This document shows positions 26,606-35,282 of a stretch of 64,000 bases of DNA, piece by piece; position 1 is the first letter of the stretch; each line of letters begins with the position of its first letter. The DNA comes from Mycobacterium parmense. Lineage in GTDB: Bacteria > Actinomycetota > Actinomycetes > Mycobacteriales > Mycobacteriaceae. Both the position numbers and the translations under genes were made by a program. The notes below the pieces were generated by a model. It saw only the letters and a list, made by a program, of their open reading frames with translations, searched no databases and had not been told where the DNA came from. The stretch is taken from positions 5,084,001 to 5,148,000 of the forward strand of contig NZ_AP022614.1 in NCBI RefSeq assembly GCF_010730575.1, read 5' to 3'.

Positions 26606-28153
26606 TCAACGCAGAACTGAAAGCCCCTCCCCGCCGAATTGCAGGCGAAGCTCCGTCTTGAGCACCTTGCCGGTGGCGTTTCGCGGCAAGTCGGGAACGA
26701 CATGTACTCGTGACGGGCATTTGAAGTGGGCAAGGCGTTCTCGAGCGTAATCGATAAGCTCCTCTGCATTGACGGCGGCATCCTGCTGAAGGGCCACGAC
26801 GGCCACCGGAGTTTCGCCCCAACGCGGATGCGGCACACCGACAACCGCGACCTCGCGCACGGCATGGTGACGGTAGAGGACCTGCTCCACCTCGATCGGG
26901 TAAACGTTCTCACCACCGCTGATGATCATGTCTTTTTTTCGGTCGACCAGAGTGATGAAACCTTCTCGGTCAATGCGGCCCAAGTCGCCAGTATGAAACC
27001 AGCCGCCACGAAAAGCTTGCACTGTCGCCTCGGGAAGACCCCAGTAGCCCGCGAATACGTTAGGGCCGCGCACTACTAACTCGCCCACCTCGTCGACGGG
27101 GACGTCGTTGTCGGCGTCGTCGACGATACGAGCTTCGACGTGAAAAGCCGTCCGACCGATCGATCCGGCCTTCTCCTTAACGTGTTCAGCGTCGAGGAAT
27201 GAGACGATAGGCGCGGTTTCGGTCATCCCGAAACCCTCCTGGAACGGCAGACTGCGTCCTTGGAAGAATTCGATGACGGTCAACGGACACGGTGCGCCAC
27301 CCGCAGCCGCCAGTTCGAGAGCCGACAAATCGTGGTCCTCGAATCCATCGACGTTCATCAGCGCGGCCCACATCGCCGGAACCATGAATTGCACTGTCGC
27401 ATGCTCTTGGGCCATCATCGCCAGCGTCTGTCGCGGATCGAAGGACGGCAGCAGCACGCTGCAACCGCCGACATGCAGCAGCGGCAGCGTGTGCACTCCG
27501 AGTCCCCCGATGTGGAACATCGGAGCCACGGCGACGGTCACGTCCGTCTCACGCAGCCCGCGCCCGATTGTCAGCGCGTTCATGACGTTCCACAGATGGT
27601 TGTCGTGGGTGAGCATCACACCTTTGGGACGCCCCGTAGTCCCGGACGTATACATCAGATTTGCAATGTCATGGCCCGCCACGTCGGAGCCCACAGCTGT
27701 GGGCGCTTCACTGTTCACAACGTCGTCGTAGGAAAGCTCACCGGCAAGGCATTCACCGCCGACGGCCATTTGGTGGCGGACCCGCACCCCATCCTCTGAC
27801 ACCGCGGCGCGGGCGACCGGGGCCAGCGGGTTGGAATACACGAGCACGTCTGCGCCTGAGTCGGCCAGCTGGTAAGCCACCTCTGCTGGCGCCAACCGCA
27901 CGTTCATGGGCACGAAGATCGCGCCTAGTTTCGCGGCCGCCAGCATCGTTTCTATGAACGCGGGACTGTTGATCAAGAGACCGCCAACCCTGTCGCCCTT
28001 GCGGACACCGAGCGCTCGCAGGGCACGCGCAAGCCGGTTGGTCCGTTCATCGAGCTGAGTGAAGGTGATCCGTCGGTTATCGTCAACGAGGGCGGTGCGG
28101 TCGCCGGACAGGAAGGCCCGTTTCGTCGCCCAACTGCCAATACCCCTGTCCAT
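26606..28153 (-). CDS. Fatty acyl-CoA ligase (FadD/AMP-binding)
   Basis: The 515-residue product has the AMP-binding signature YTSGTTGRPKG (168-178), the substrate/ATP motif EGFGMTETAPIVSF, the hinge motif GGWFHTGDLGRIDREGF and IISGGENVYPIEVEQVLY, and the catalytic Lys in NATGKVLK near residue 496. It activates a carboxylic acid to its CoA thioester via an acyl-adenylate. It lies 62 bases downstream of the acyl-CoA dehydrogenase at 28216, in the same direction, and is probably in one operon with it. Acyl specificity cannot be read. Confidence 0.93.
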   Translation of the reverse strand: MDRGIGSWATKRAFLSGDRTALVDDNRRITFTQLDERTNRLARALRALGVRKGDRVGGLLINSPAFIETMLAAAKLGAIFVPMNVRLAPAEVAYQLADSGADVLVYSNPLAPVARAAVSEDGVRVRHQMAVGGECLAGELSYDDVVNSEAPTAVGSDVAGHDIANLMYTSGTTGRPKGVMLTHDNHLWNVMNALTIGRGLRETDVTVAVAPMFHIGGLGVHTLPLLHVGGCSVLLPSFDPRQTLAMMAQEHATVQFMVPAMWAALMNVDGFEDHDLSALELAAAGGAPCPLTVIEFFQGRSLPFQEGFGMTETAPIVSFLDAEHVKEKAGSIGRTAFHVEARIVDDADNDVPVDEVGELVVRGPNVFAGYWGLPEATVQAFRGGWFHTGDLGRIDREGFITLVDRKKDMIISGGENVYPIEVEQVLYRHHAVREVAVVGVPHPRWGETPVAVVALQQDAAVNAEELIDYARERLAHFKCPSRVHVVPDLPRNATGKVLKTELRLQFGGEGLSVLR

Positions 28154-28215
28154 GTGAACTCCTTCGGAGCCGGTCGCCCAGACACGTCGTCGTGGGCCGA
28201 TTCAGTGCCGAACAG

Positions 28216-29415
28216 CTATAAGCCGATGCGCTTGGCGATGATCTCGTTCATGATCTCGTTGGTGCCACCGCCTATTCCGAGAATGCGGCAATCTCGGTAA
28301 TGCCGTTCGACTTCGGACTCGCGCATATAACCCATCCCACCAAAGATTTGAACCGCCTCATTCACCACATAATCGCACGCGTATACGGCGGTGTTCTTGG
28401 CCATCGACACCTCAGTGACTACATCCTCCCCGGCCAGCCACCGTTGCATCACGGCGCGGGTGTAGGCGCGCGCGACGTCGACCTGCCTGGCCATTTCCGC
28501 GAGCTTATGGCGGATCACTTGACGAGCCGTCAGAGGTTTCCCGAAAGTCTGGCGTTCGCGCGCCCAACCCTTGGCTAATTTGAGCGCGCGCTCCGCCGTC
28601 GCGTATGCCTGCACGGCAATGCCGAGTCGTTCCGACTGAAACTGCTGCATGATCTGCAAGAATCCGCCGTTCTCTGCCCCCACCAGGTTCGCAGCGGGAA
28701 CGCGAACGTCAAAGAACGAGAGTTCTGCGGTATCGCTGCAACGCCATCCCATCTTGTCCAGCCGGCGGTCAACCTTGAACCCCGGTGTGCCCTTGTCGAT
28801 AACCAGCAACGAAACTCCGCCGTACCCGGGTCCCCCGGTACGCACCGCGGTAGTCACGAAGTCGGCGCGGACACCGCTCGTGATGAAGGTCTTAGCACCG
28901 TTGACCACGTACGTGTCACCATCGCGGACTGCTCGTGTGCGTAGGTTCGCCACATCTGAGCCCGCTCCGGGCTCGGTGACTGCCAGCGAGCCGATCATAT
29001 CTCCGGCCAGGGTGGGGCGAACGTAGTGGTCGATCAGGGCATCCGATCCATTCGCGGCGATGTGCGGAAGCGCGATGCCGTGGGTGAACAACGCGGCGCA
29101 CACGCCGGTAGACCCACCGCACGCCAGAATTGCCTCGGTTACCAACGCCGAATCGATCGCGTCGCCGCCGCTGCCTCCCACGTTCTCGGGGAATCCAACC
29201 CCGAGAAGTCCCACATCGGCAGCCTTACGGTGCAGCTCGCGCGGGATTTCACCTGCCTCCTCCCAATCCGTCACTTTCGGTGTTATCTCGCGAGCGACGA
29301 AAGATCGCGCCAACTGGCTCAGTGCTAGCCGCTCCGGCGTGGTCCACGGATCGTTGGGCACAGCGCAGCCTTCCGTCCCGGCTATGTGTTTGGTGGTTGC
29401 TTCGATATCCGTCAT
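28216..29415 (-). CDS. Acyl-CoA dehydrogenase
   Basis: From the ATG at 29415, with CGGGAG upstream, the product is 399 residues. Visible motifs are SLAVTEPGAGSDVANLRTRA (FAD contact), AKTFITSGVRADFV, DTAELSFFDVRVPAANLVG, and the C-terminal QIFGGMGYMRESEVERHYRD followed by GIGGGTNEIMNEII, where Glu is the usual catalytic base. This is the layout of short/branched-chain and isovaleryl-type enzymes. It is transcribed towards the FadD gene, with 62 bases between them. Confidence 0.93.
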   Translation of the reverse strand: MTDIEATTKHIAGTEGCAVPNDPWTTPERLALSQLARSFVAREITPKVTDWEEAGEIPRELHRKAADVGLLGVGFPENVGGSGGDAIDSALVTEAILACGGSTGVCAALFTHGIALPHIAANGSDALIDHYVRPTLAGDMIGSLAVTEPGAGSDVANLRTRAVRDGDTYVVNGAKTFITSGVRADFVTTAVRTGGPGYGGVSLLVIDKGTPGFKVDRRLDKMGWRCSDTAELSFFDVRVPAANLVGAENGGFLQIMQQFQSERLGIAVQAYATAERALKLAKGWARERQTFGKPLTARQVIRHKLAEMARQVDVARAYTRAVMQRWLAGEDVVTEVSMAKNTAVYACDYVVNEAVQIFGGMGYMRESEVERHYRDCRILGIGGGTNEIMNEIIAKRIGL

Positions 29416-30183
29416 GATGGCTCCCGGATCGAATTGCGTCGGCAACCGAACAGCGGTTGCACGCAGGTGCAAGGTGTCTCAATTCGATTGTGCAGTCGGA
29501 CGATTCGGAAAGCATTCGCCCAACGGGGCGAGCGGCCCGTGTGCTGAATTCCGAAACAATCGGAGCGAAACTTTGTCTTCGCCTCCCAGCGCACGCGCCG
29601 AAAGCATTGTCCTGGAGCATGACTGCGCCGCCCACCAACACGATCAAGCGCATAGGCGGCATCGGTCAGCCAGGCTCCTCGCGCGAGGATCGGCACTGAA
29701 TCTCTCAAACCGATCCCTTCCTACCCACTCGCGACCGCGACTTAAGTCAATGCAAGGCTCGGGCGTCGCGTGCAAGTGGCCACCTCAAGGAGTGCTTCGC
29801 GTGCCCCGATTAGTCCAGAAACCGTCGAAGCTCAACAGCCTCAGTTACTGGTGGCTAACGTTACGTGCGAGGCCCAAGGATTTGCAACACCCATCGCGTA
29901 GATGTCGCGCTCCGGTGCACCAGATCTACGACTCATGCGAATGAAGGAGGTCTCGTCCGCCGATCACTGCAATCTATCCGGGTTGATTGTCTTGGTGGTT
30001 GCAGCCGCGCCGCGCTTGGAGGTACCCCGGGGCCTCTCCCAGTATGGACGTTGGATGGCGCGGCAGTTGTGCGTGGGGAGTGGGCATCGTGAAGAAGTGT
30101 TAACGTTCGTAGATCACCCGGAACGTGTGGGCGTTTCGAACGGAAGAGGTATTGCTGCTTCGACTGCGAAAGGATGGTCGACC
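29416..30183. promoter_or_regulatory. Long divergent intergenic region with an inverted repeat
   Basis: No gene is supported in these 768 bases, although some frames stay open. ACGTTC (30103-30108) and GAACGT (30121-30126) form a perfect inverted repeat with a 12-base spacer, about 60 bases before the TetR start, a suitable position for autoregulation. AGTGTTAAC just before it resembles a half-site of the motif found at 22683 and 32149. Confidence 0.35.
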
Positions 30184-30837
30184 GTGACCGACACAGTCAC
30201 CGTCGGCCGCACGCGAGGAGGCGAGCGTCGCGAGCGGATTCTGGCGGCCGCCGCCGAACTCATCGCGGACCGTGGCTATCACGCTGTTTCTATGGCCGAT
30301 ATCGGCATCTCGGCAGGGGTCGTCGGTCCAGCGATCTACCGGCACTTTGACAGCAAGGCGGGCTTGCTGGCGGCACTGTTCGAACAAGTGATTGACACGC
30401 TGCTGCGACGGGCGTCGGCGATCGTTGAACAAAGCCGAGATGATCGCGAGGCGCTGACTGCCTTAGTAGCCGACCACGTTGCCCTGGTGATGGAGAAGCG
30501 CGAACTCGCCATTGTTTACTACCGAGAAGTCCATAATCTGCCTGACCATCGACGTAGTCGCCTGCGCCGCAAACAGCGCCTCTACGTTGAAGAGTGGGTG
30601 CACGTTTTGGGCGAGTTAAGGCCGGAGTTGGACGAGACGGAATTGCGCGCCGTTGTTCACGGCGCGATCGGTGCCATCCAATCGACGTTGCAATATCGCG
30701 ATACGGGGATGCCTCCCGAGCGCGTCTCGGTGCTGCTCGCGCGGATGGGGCACGCTGTTCTCGGCGTTCCACCGTGCGAGTCGCACAGTGAGGATCGGGC
30801 AAGCCACGCGTTGCCGCAGCGCCGAGGTCGACGGTAG
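30184..30837 (+). CDS. TetR-family transcriptional regulator
   Basis: From the GTG at 30184 the product is 217 residues. The DNA-binding domain is clear: RRERILAAAAELIADRGYHA then VSMADIGISAGVVGPAIYRH and FDSKAGLLAALFE. The C-terminal domain includes MEKRELAIVYYREVHNLPDH and ELDETELRAVVHGAIGAIQS, as in actinobacterial regulators of fatty-acid and acyl-CoA catabolism. It is divergent from the acyl-CoA dehydrogenase/FadD pair and is the best candidate to control the catabolic genes around it; the four palindromic motifs nearby are possible targets. This link is inference. Confidence 0.88.
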   Translation: MTDTVTVGRTRGGERRERILAAAAELIADRGYHAVSMADIGISAGVVGPAIYRHFDSKAGLLAALFEQVIDTLLRRASAIVEQSRDDREALTALVADHVALVMEKRELAIVYYREVHNLPDHRRSRLRRKQRLYVEEWVHVLGELRPELDETELRAVVHGAIGAIQSTLQYRDTGMPPERVSVLLARMGHAVLGVPPCESHSEDRASHALPQRRGRR

Positions 30838-31051
30838 GCGCAACCTCGGAGTGTCCTCGCCTCGGCGTGTCCTCGGGAGGGTGATTTCGCTGAGCAGAGG
30901 CTGTCAATGATTTGCTTCGTGTCGATGGCTCCCTGGCCACGATTAAGCACGCCGCCAATCGGCTTGCTTGGCGGGCCCGCACGCCGCGCCAGTCAGCCGG
31001 CGGTCTCGCCGCGCGGTCCTTGGCACGAGCATTCGCAGACATCCGGCGTGT

Positions 31052-31816
31052 TCAGCGTCCCCGCCATACAGGTGCCCGTTTCTCCCGGAATGCGCGTGGG
31101 CCCTCCTGCGCGTCCGCGGAGTGGTACACGGGTTCCCAGATCTTCTCAGCCAGCGTGTATGCCTCCTCAAGGCGATGTCGCGCCGATAGATACGCAGTCT
31201 GTTTAGCGGCCAGCACCGACAGCGGAGCATTTCCAGCGATTAGAGCGCCCAGCTTCTGGGCTCGATCCCTAAGCCGAGCGGCGGGCACCACCTCGTTAAC
31301 AAGACCCACTTCGAACGCCCGGGCCGCGCTGATCGGTTCGCCGGTGAGCATCATCTGCAGAGCGATTCTCGGTGGAACGAGCCACGAAAGAGGAGCGGCC
31401 CAGGGAGCTCCACGGCCGACTTTGACTTCGGTGATCGCGAACAGGGCATGCTCGGCGGCGACGATCAGGTCACACTGCTGTGCGAGCAGGAACCCGCCGG
31501 CGAATGCAACACCGTTGACCGCCGCGATGGTCGGTTTAGCGATGTCGATGTTGCGGCCGAACTGCGGGGCGAAGTCCAGTGGCGGAACCGCCAGCGCCTG
31601 GTGCGCCATCTCTTTAAGGTCGCCGCCGGCGCAGAATGCCTTTTCACCCGCGCCGGTCAAAACGAGTACGCGCGCGTCAGCGTCCTCATTGAACCGACGT
31701 GCGCCATCCCATAATCCTTGGCGCACGGCGACACTGAGCGCATTGCGAGAGTGGGGCCGGTTGATAGTCAGCCAGGCCACCCCATCGACGACGTCATAAA
31801 TCACCGGATCATCCAA
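31052..31816 (-). CDS. Enoyl-CoA hydratase/isomerase (crotonase) family protein
   Basis: I choose the TTG at 31816, which has GGAAGG six bases upstream and gives the usual family start (DDPVIYDVVDGVAWLTINRP); an ATG at 31852 is the alternative. The product is about 254 residues. The two oxyanion-hole motifs are present: KAFCAGGDLKEMA and GVAFAGGFLLAQQCDLIVAA, followed by FAITEVKVGRGAPW with the Glu region. The C-terminal helical part reads AAKQTAYLSARHRLEEAY. It probably hydrates or isomerises an unsaturated acyl-CoA in the pathway encoded by the neighbours. The 214 bases between it and the TetR gene hold nothing clear. Confidence 0.9.
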   Translation of the reverse strand: MDDPVIYDVVDGVAWLTINRPHSRNALSVAVRQGLWDGARRFNEDADARVLVLTGAGEKAFCAGGDLKEMAHQALAVPPLDFAPQFGRNIDIAKPTIAAVNGVAFAGGFLLAQQCDLIVAAEHALFAITEVKVGRGAPWAAPLSWLVPPRIALQMMLTGEPISAARAFEVGLVNEVVPAARLRDRAQKLGALIAGNAPLSVLAAKQTAYLSARHRLEEAYTLAEKIWEPVYHSADAQEGPRAFREKRAPVWRGR

Positions 31817-32239
31817 GGTAGTCCTTCCGCGTGTTCTGGGCACTGTCTCCATCGACAATGCCGGCGTCCCATCGGCGACCACTTGGACGTCCCAGCGACA
31901 CCTTCTGCGGGGCGTGCAGGTCTGGGCTGCGACGGGGTCTTCGATTTTATCGCCTCCAACGCCACCTAATTGGAGTAGTCGACTTGGAAGTGGGGACTGG
32001 TAACACCGTTCCCGCCACAAGTCGCAGCATATGTGACTAAGCATTCACGATTGTGGGACGTGACGACGATTCGATGCAGGCGGGTGACTGGGTGGGCTCT
32101 CAGTTGTCGAGTTCAAAGGACGATTGTGCTATCCATCGGCGCCCCAGTAATGTTAACCACTGATAACGTGAGGGCGCTCGGGGCCACTGGATGTGTCATT
32201 GCCGGGCCCGCACCGGTTGAGAGTTCAGGAGGAGACGTG
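31817..32239. other. Divergent intergenic region before the acyl-CoA ligase
   Basis: No gene is supported. It contains the palindromic motif at 32149-32169 and otherwise nothing I can name. The ligase reading frame is open upstream to 32033, but a good ribosome site points to a start at 32240. Confidence 0.4.
32149..32169. promoter_or_regulatory. Palindromic operator-like motif, copy 3 (acyl-CoA ligase)
   Basis: The sequence is AA-TGTTAAC-CACT-GATAACGT. All 17 non-spacer bases are identical to the copy at 22683-22703, ten kilobases away. It lies 71 bases before the ligase start codon. Confidence 0.6.
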
Positions 32240-33793
32240 ATGTACCTCACGCAGGGCTTGCACAGAGCACTGCAACAACACCCGGACCGCCTCGCCACCA
32301 TCGACGCGGATCGAACACGGACCTATGCGCAGTCCGCACAACGAATCGCGAAGTTGGCGAGCGCATTACGGACGATTGGCGTTAACCGCGGGGATCGCGT
32401 CGGCATGCTGGCGCTCAACTCCGACCGTTACCATGAGTACCTGCTGGCGGTGCCGTGGGCGGACGCGGTATTAAACCCGATCAATATCCGCTGGAGCCCT
32501 CCGGAGATTGCCTACGCCCTGCGCGACTCCCAAACCGATGTCTTATTTGTCGATGACGCCTTCAGTCCAGCAGTCCCCGCACTTCGCGCGTCATATCCTG
32601 ACCTGCGCGCAGTCGTTCATTGCGGAAACGCCCCGACCCCGGAGGGAATGTTCTGCTATGAGGAACTCATAGCCGGCGGCGAAGTCGGTGATGACGTGCG
32701 GCGCAGCGGCGATCAACTGGCCGGTGTGTTCTACACCGGTGGCACCACGGGTCTACCCAAGGGCGTCATGCTTAGCCACGCGAACCTGATGACCTCCGTG
32801 CTGGGAATGCTCAGCGTGGGAAGCTTTCTGAGTTCGGAGGCTCGACTGCTTCATGTTGCGCCGTTGTTCCATCTCGCGGACTTGGCCGCCTGGGCGGGGC
32901 AAACCACCCTGGGTGGCACACATGTGATGCTCTCGACTTTCGAGCCCAGTGCCATTCTCCAGACCATCGAACGCCACCAGGTCACCGACGTCCTTTTAGT
33001 GCCGACCATGCTGCAGATGGTCGTCGACCATCCCGCCGTCAGGGATTACGACCTCTCCAGCCTCAGAAACGTGATGTACGGGGCATCGCCGATTTCCGAG
33101 GCGGTCCTGTCGCGCGCGATGAAGACCGTGCGGTCGGCGCGATTCATGCAGGGTTATGGCATGACAGAACTGTCCCCCCTAGCCACAGTCCTGCGTCCTG
33201 AGGACCACGAGCATCCGGACCTATTGCGTTCAGCCGGCCGCGCCGCGCCCTGCGCCGAGGTCAAAATCGTCGATGCTGACGATAAGGAAGTGCCGCCGGG
33301 CAATACCGGCGAAATCGTCGTGCGTGGCGGCAACGTGATGTTGGGCTACTGGAATAAACCAGACGAGACAGCGGCCGCGCTGCGCAATGGGTGGATGCAC
33401 ACCGGTGACGCCGGTTACATGGACGAGCGGGGTTATGTGTTCGTCGTCGACCGCATCAAAGACATGATTATCTCGGGTGGCGAGAATGTCTACTCGACGG
33501 AAGTCGAGAATGTTCTGTCCAGGCACCCGGAGGTGGCGGCGTGCGCGGTCATCGGAGTTGCCGATGAAAATTGGGGCGAGCGCGTTCATGCGGTCGTCGT
33601 CTTGACCGAAAACTCCTCGGTGACAGCCGAAGAGCTCAGAGACTTCTGTAAGACTCAGATCGCGGGATACAAGGCGCCCCGTACAGCCTCGTTCGTTGAT
33701 GCGCTCCCTCTCTCAGGTGCTGGCAAGGTGCTCAAACGCGAACTGCGAAAACAGTTCCGGCAAGAGTGCACAAGCACTAGCCGGGGTCGATAG
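32240..33793 (+). CDS. Fatty acyl-CoA ligase (FadD/AMP-binding)
   Basis: The start is set at the ATG at 32240 (GTG at 32237 is adjacent), after AGGAGGAGAC. The product is 517 residues with the AMP-binding signature FYTGGTTGLPKGVMLSHANL, in which the usual SGTTG is GGTTG, QGYGMTELSPLATVLRPEDH, NGWMHTGDAGYMDERGYVFV, DMIISGGENVYSTEVENVLS and the catalytic Lys in SGAGKVLKREL. It makes acyl-CoA from a free acid. A palindromic operator-like motif lies upstream. The BtrH-like gene follows after 92 bases. Confidence 0.93.
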   Translation: MYLTQGLHRALQQHPDRLATIDADRTRTYAQSAQRIAKLASALRTIGVNRGDRVGMLALNSDRYHEYLLAVPWADAVLNPINIRWSPPEIAYALRDSQTDVLFVDDAFSPAVPALRASYPDLRAVVHCGNAPTPEGMFCYEELIAGGEVGDDVRRSGDQLAGVFYTGGTTGLPKGVMLSHANLMTSVLGMLSVGSFLSSEARLLHVAPLFHLADLAAWAGQTTLGGTHVMLSTFEPSAILQTIERHQVTDVLLVPTMLQMVVDHPAVRDYDLSSLRNVMYGASPISEAVLSRAMKTVRSARFMQGYGMTELSPLATVLRPEDHEHPDLLRSAGRAAPCAEVKIVDADDKEVPPGNTGEIVVRGGNVMLGYWNKPDETAAALRNGWMHTGDAGYMDERGYVFVVDRIKDMIISGGENVYSTEVENVLSRHPEVAACAVIGVADENWGERVHAVVVLTENSSVTAEELRDFCKTQIAGYKAPRTASFVDALPLSGAGKVLKRELRKQFRQECTSTSRGR

Positions 33794-33885
33794 GTGCCCT
33801 TGCAGCGCGCCCCGCGGCCATCGACGCGGCTGCCTCCAAAGGATTTCCCTAGACGCCCTGGGCAGGCCGTCAGGACGGGATCGTC

Positions 33886-34944
33886 ATGGCGCGCGTAGAG
33901 GTGCCTTACAGACACGAGCTCGGCGGCCACTGCGGGTCCGGTGCCCTCCGCGATCTGACCGAGTGGGCCGGACTCCGTTGGGGTGTGCACGCCCCCCGCG
34001 AAGGACTGGTTTTCGCGCTGAGCGGCACGCTGGATTTTTCCTATGCCCGTTCCGACGAGTTATTTCCGCCGGTGTACCTCGTTGGCAGGGGCCCCGATCT
34101 CGAAGAGCAATACCTCACTAATGTCGGTGCACAGTTCGAGATTCGCGCCACCGATGACGGCGACCTCGGGTGGAAGTGGGTGACCGATCAACTCGACCGC
34201 CGCACCCCCGTGATGGTTTGGGCCGACATTGCTCATCTGCCCTATCTGCGCGCACGGTTGAGCATGAGCCGCCACGACATTGTCATCACCGGCTACGACG
34301 ACGACCGAGGCGTGGCCTTGGTCGTTGACAACGACCGAGATTCGGTCCAACTGGTCCCCTACGAGGATCTCCGTCGGGCACGGTCTTCGACCGGCTTTCC
34401 CGTGCCGACCCGTCACACCGCCTACATCGTCGACTGGCCGACTACGGCGCCGGACTTGGCGGCGATCGCCGGTCCCGCCCTTATCCGAAGCGCGCAGGCG
34501 ATGGCGGCAATCACCGACAGCCGGGGTCTTACAGTCACTCGCGACCCTGAGGCACAGAAGGATGGACTCGATGGTGTCGAGCATTTCGCCGTCGACGTGG
34601 CGGCGTGGCCTGACGCCCTGGACGATCACAACCTCGAAAGCGCCCTGTTTGCGCTGTGGGCGTTCATTGAGAAGGCGGGGACGGGAGGGGGGTTGTTCAG
34701 GGCCCTGCAGGCCGACGGCTGTCGAAGCATCGCCAACTTGCTGCATTCCGAAGCCGCCCTGGAGGCGTCGAGGGCTGCTCGGGAGGTGTCGACCGCCTGG
34801 ACCGAAGTAGCCCGGATGGCTTACAACCCAGGCACCCCACTGCGGGCTCGCGCCGCCGCCACTGCGGCCGCAGCCGAGCGTGTGCCTGACGCCGAAAAGC
34901 GGCTCACGGAATCGCTCTTCGCCGCCGGAGCGGCTCTGACGTAA
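33886..34944 (+). CDS. BtrH N-terminal domain protein
   Basis: The 352-residue product begins VEVPYRHELGGHCGSGALRD and continues LTEWAGLRWGVHAPREGLVF and ALSGTLDFSYARS, the pattern of the BtrH N-terminal domain with its His-Cys pair (about 14-15). In the butirosin pathway BtrH is an acyltransferase that moves an aminoacyl chain from a carrier protein. A second part has MSRHDIVITGYDDDRGVALV and DNDRDSVQLVPYEDLRRARS, as in papain-like folds, and the C-terminal third is helical (DUF4872-like). In a lipid-catabolic cluster it may transfer or cleave an acyl group, but its role is not known. It follows the FadD gene in the same direction. Confidence 0.78.
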   Translation: MARVEVPYRHELGGHCGSGALRDLTEWAGLRWGVHAPREGLVFALSGTLDFSYARSDELFPPVYLVGRGPDLEEQYLTNVGAQFEIRATDDGDLGWKWVTDQLDRRTPVMVWADIAHLPYLRARLSMSRHDIVITGYDDDRGVALVVDNDRDSVQLVPYEDLRRARSSTGFPVPTRHTAYIVDWPTTAPDLAAIAGPALIRSAQAMAAITDSRGLTVTRDPEAQKDGLDGVEHFAVDVAAWPDALDDHNLESALFALWAFIEKAGTGGGLFRALQADGCRSIANLLHSEAALEASRAAREVSTAWTEVARMAYNPGTPLRARAAATAAAAERVPDAEKRLTESLFAAGAALT

Positions 34945-35282
34945 CAATTTCCGCCTTGGGCCGGCCGCTGCATTCAGCTTGGCATCTGGGTGCCGAACGT
35001 CCACGCAGCGCGGCTTTTGACCCACCGGAGCCATTTTCGAGGGGTACGCTAACGACGGTTAACACTGTTGGTGGCTCCACACGTGTAGCGGTCCGCAACT
35101 GGGGCAGCAGGAGGGAACGCTTGGTGCACGGAACAAGGGTCGCCGCACCGGCGTGCGCGGGTAGGACGGCTGGTCGTGTGCCGACAACGAGCGGAAGCGC
35201 GCATCAATGCCTTAGTGCGTAGCGGCGCCGGTATCGGCGTGATCGGCAGTGCCGAGTACAAGTAGCACTTCAAGAATGAGTG
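34945..35282. other. Intergenic region upstream of the monooxygenase
   Basis: These 338 bases hold no supported gene. They contain one copy of the palindromic motif in inverted orientation (35046-35066). The short frames present are not protein-like. Confidence 0.4.
35046..35066. promoter_or_regulatory. Palindromic operator-like motif, copy 4 (monooxygenase)
   Basis: Read on the minus strand this is AG-TGTTAAC-CGTC-GTTAGCGT, matching the copies at 22683 and 32149 at 14 of 17 non-spacer positions and sharing its second half with the copy at 22431. It lies about 215 bases before the monooxygenase start. Confidence 0.45.

Noticed and set aside
34060..35034. 324-codon open frame on the minus strand
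   Set aside because: Mirror of the BtrH-like gene; residue composition is biased and no motif is visible.
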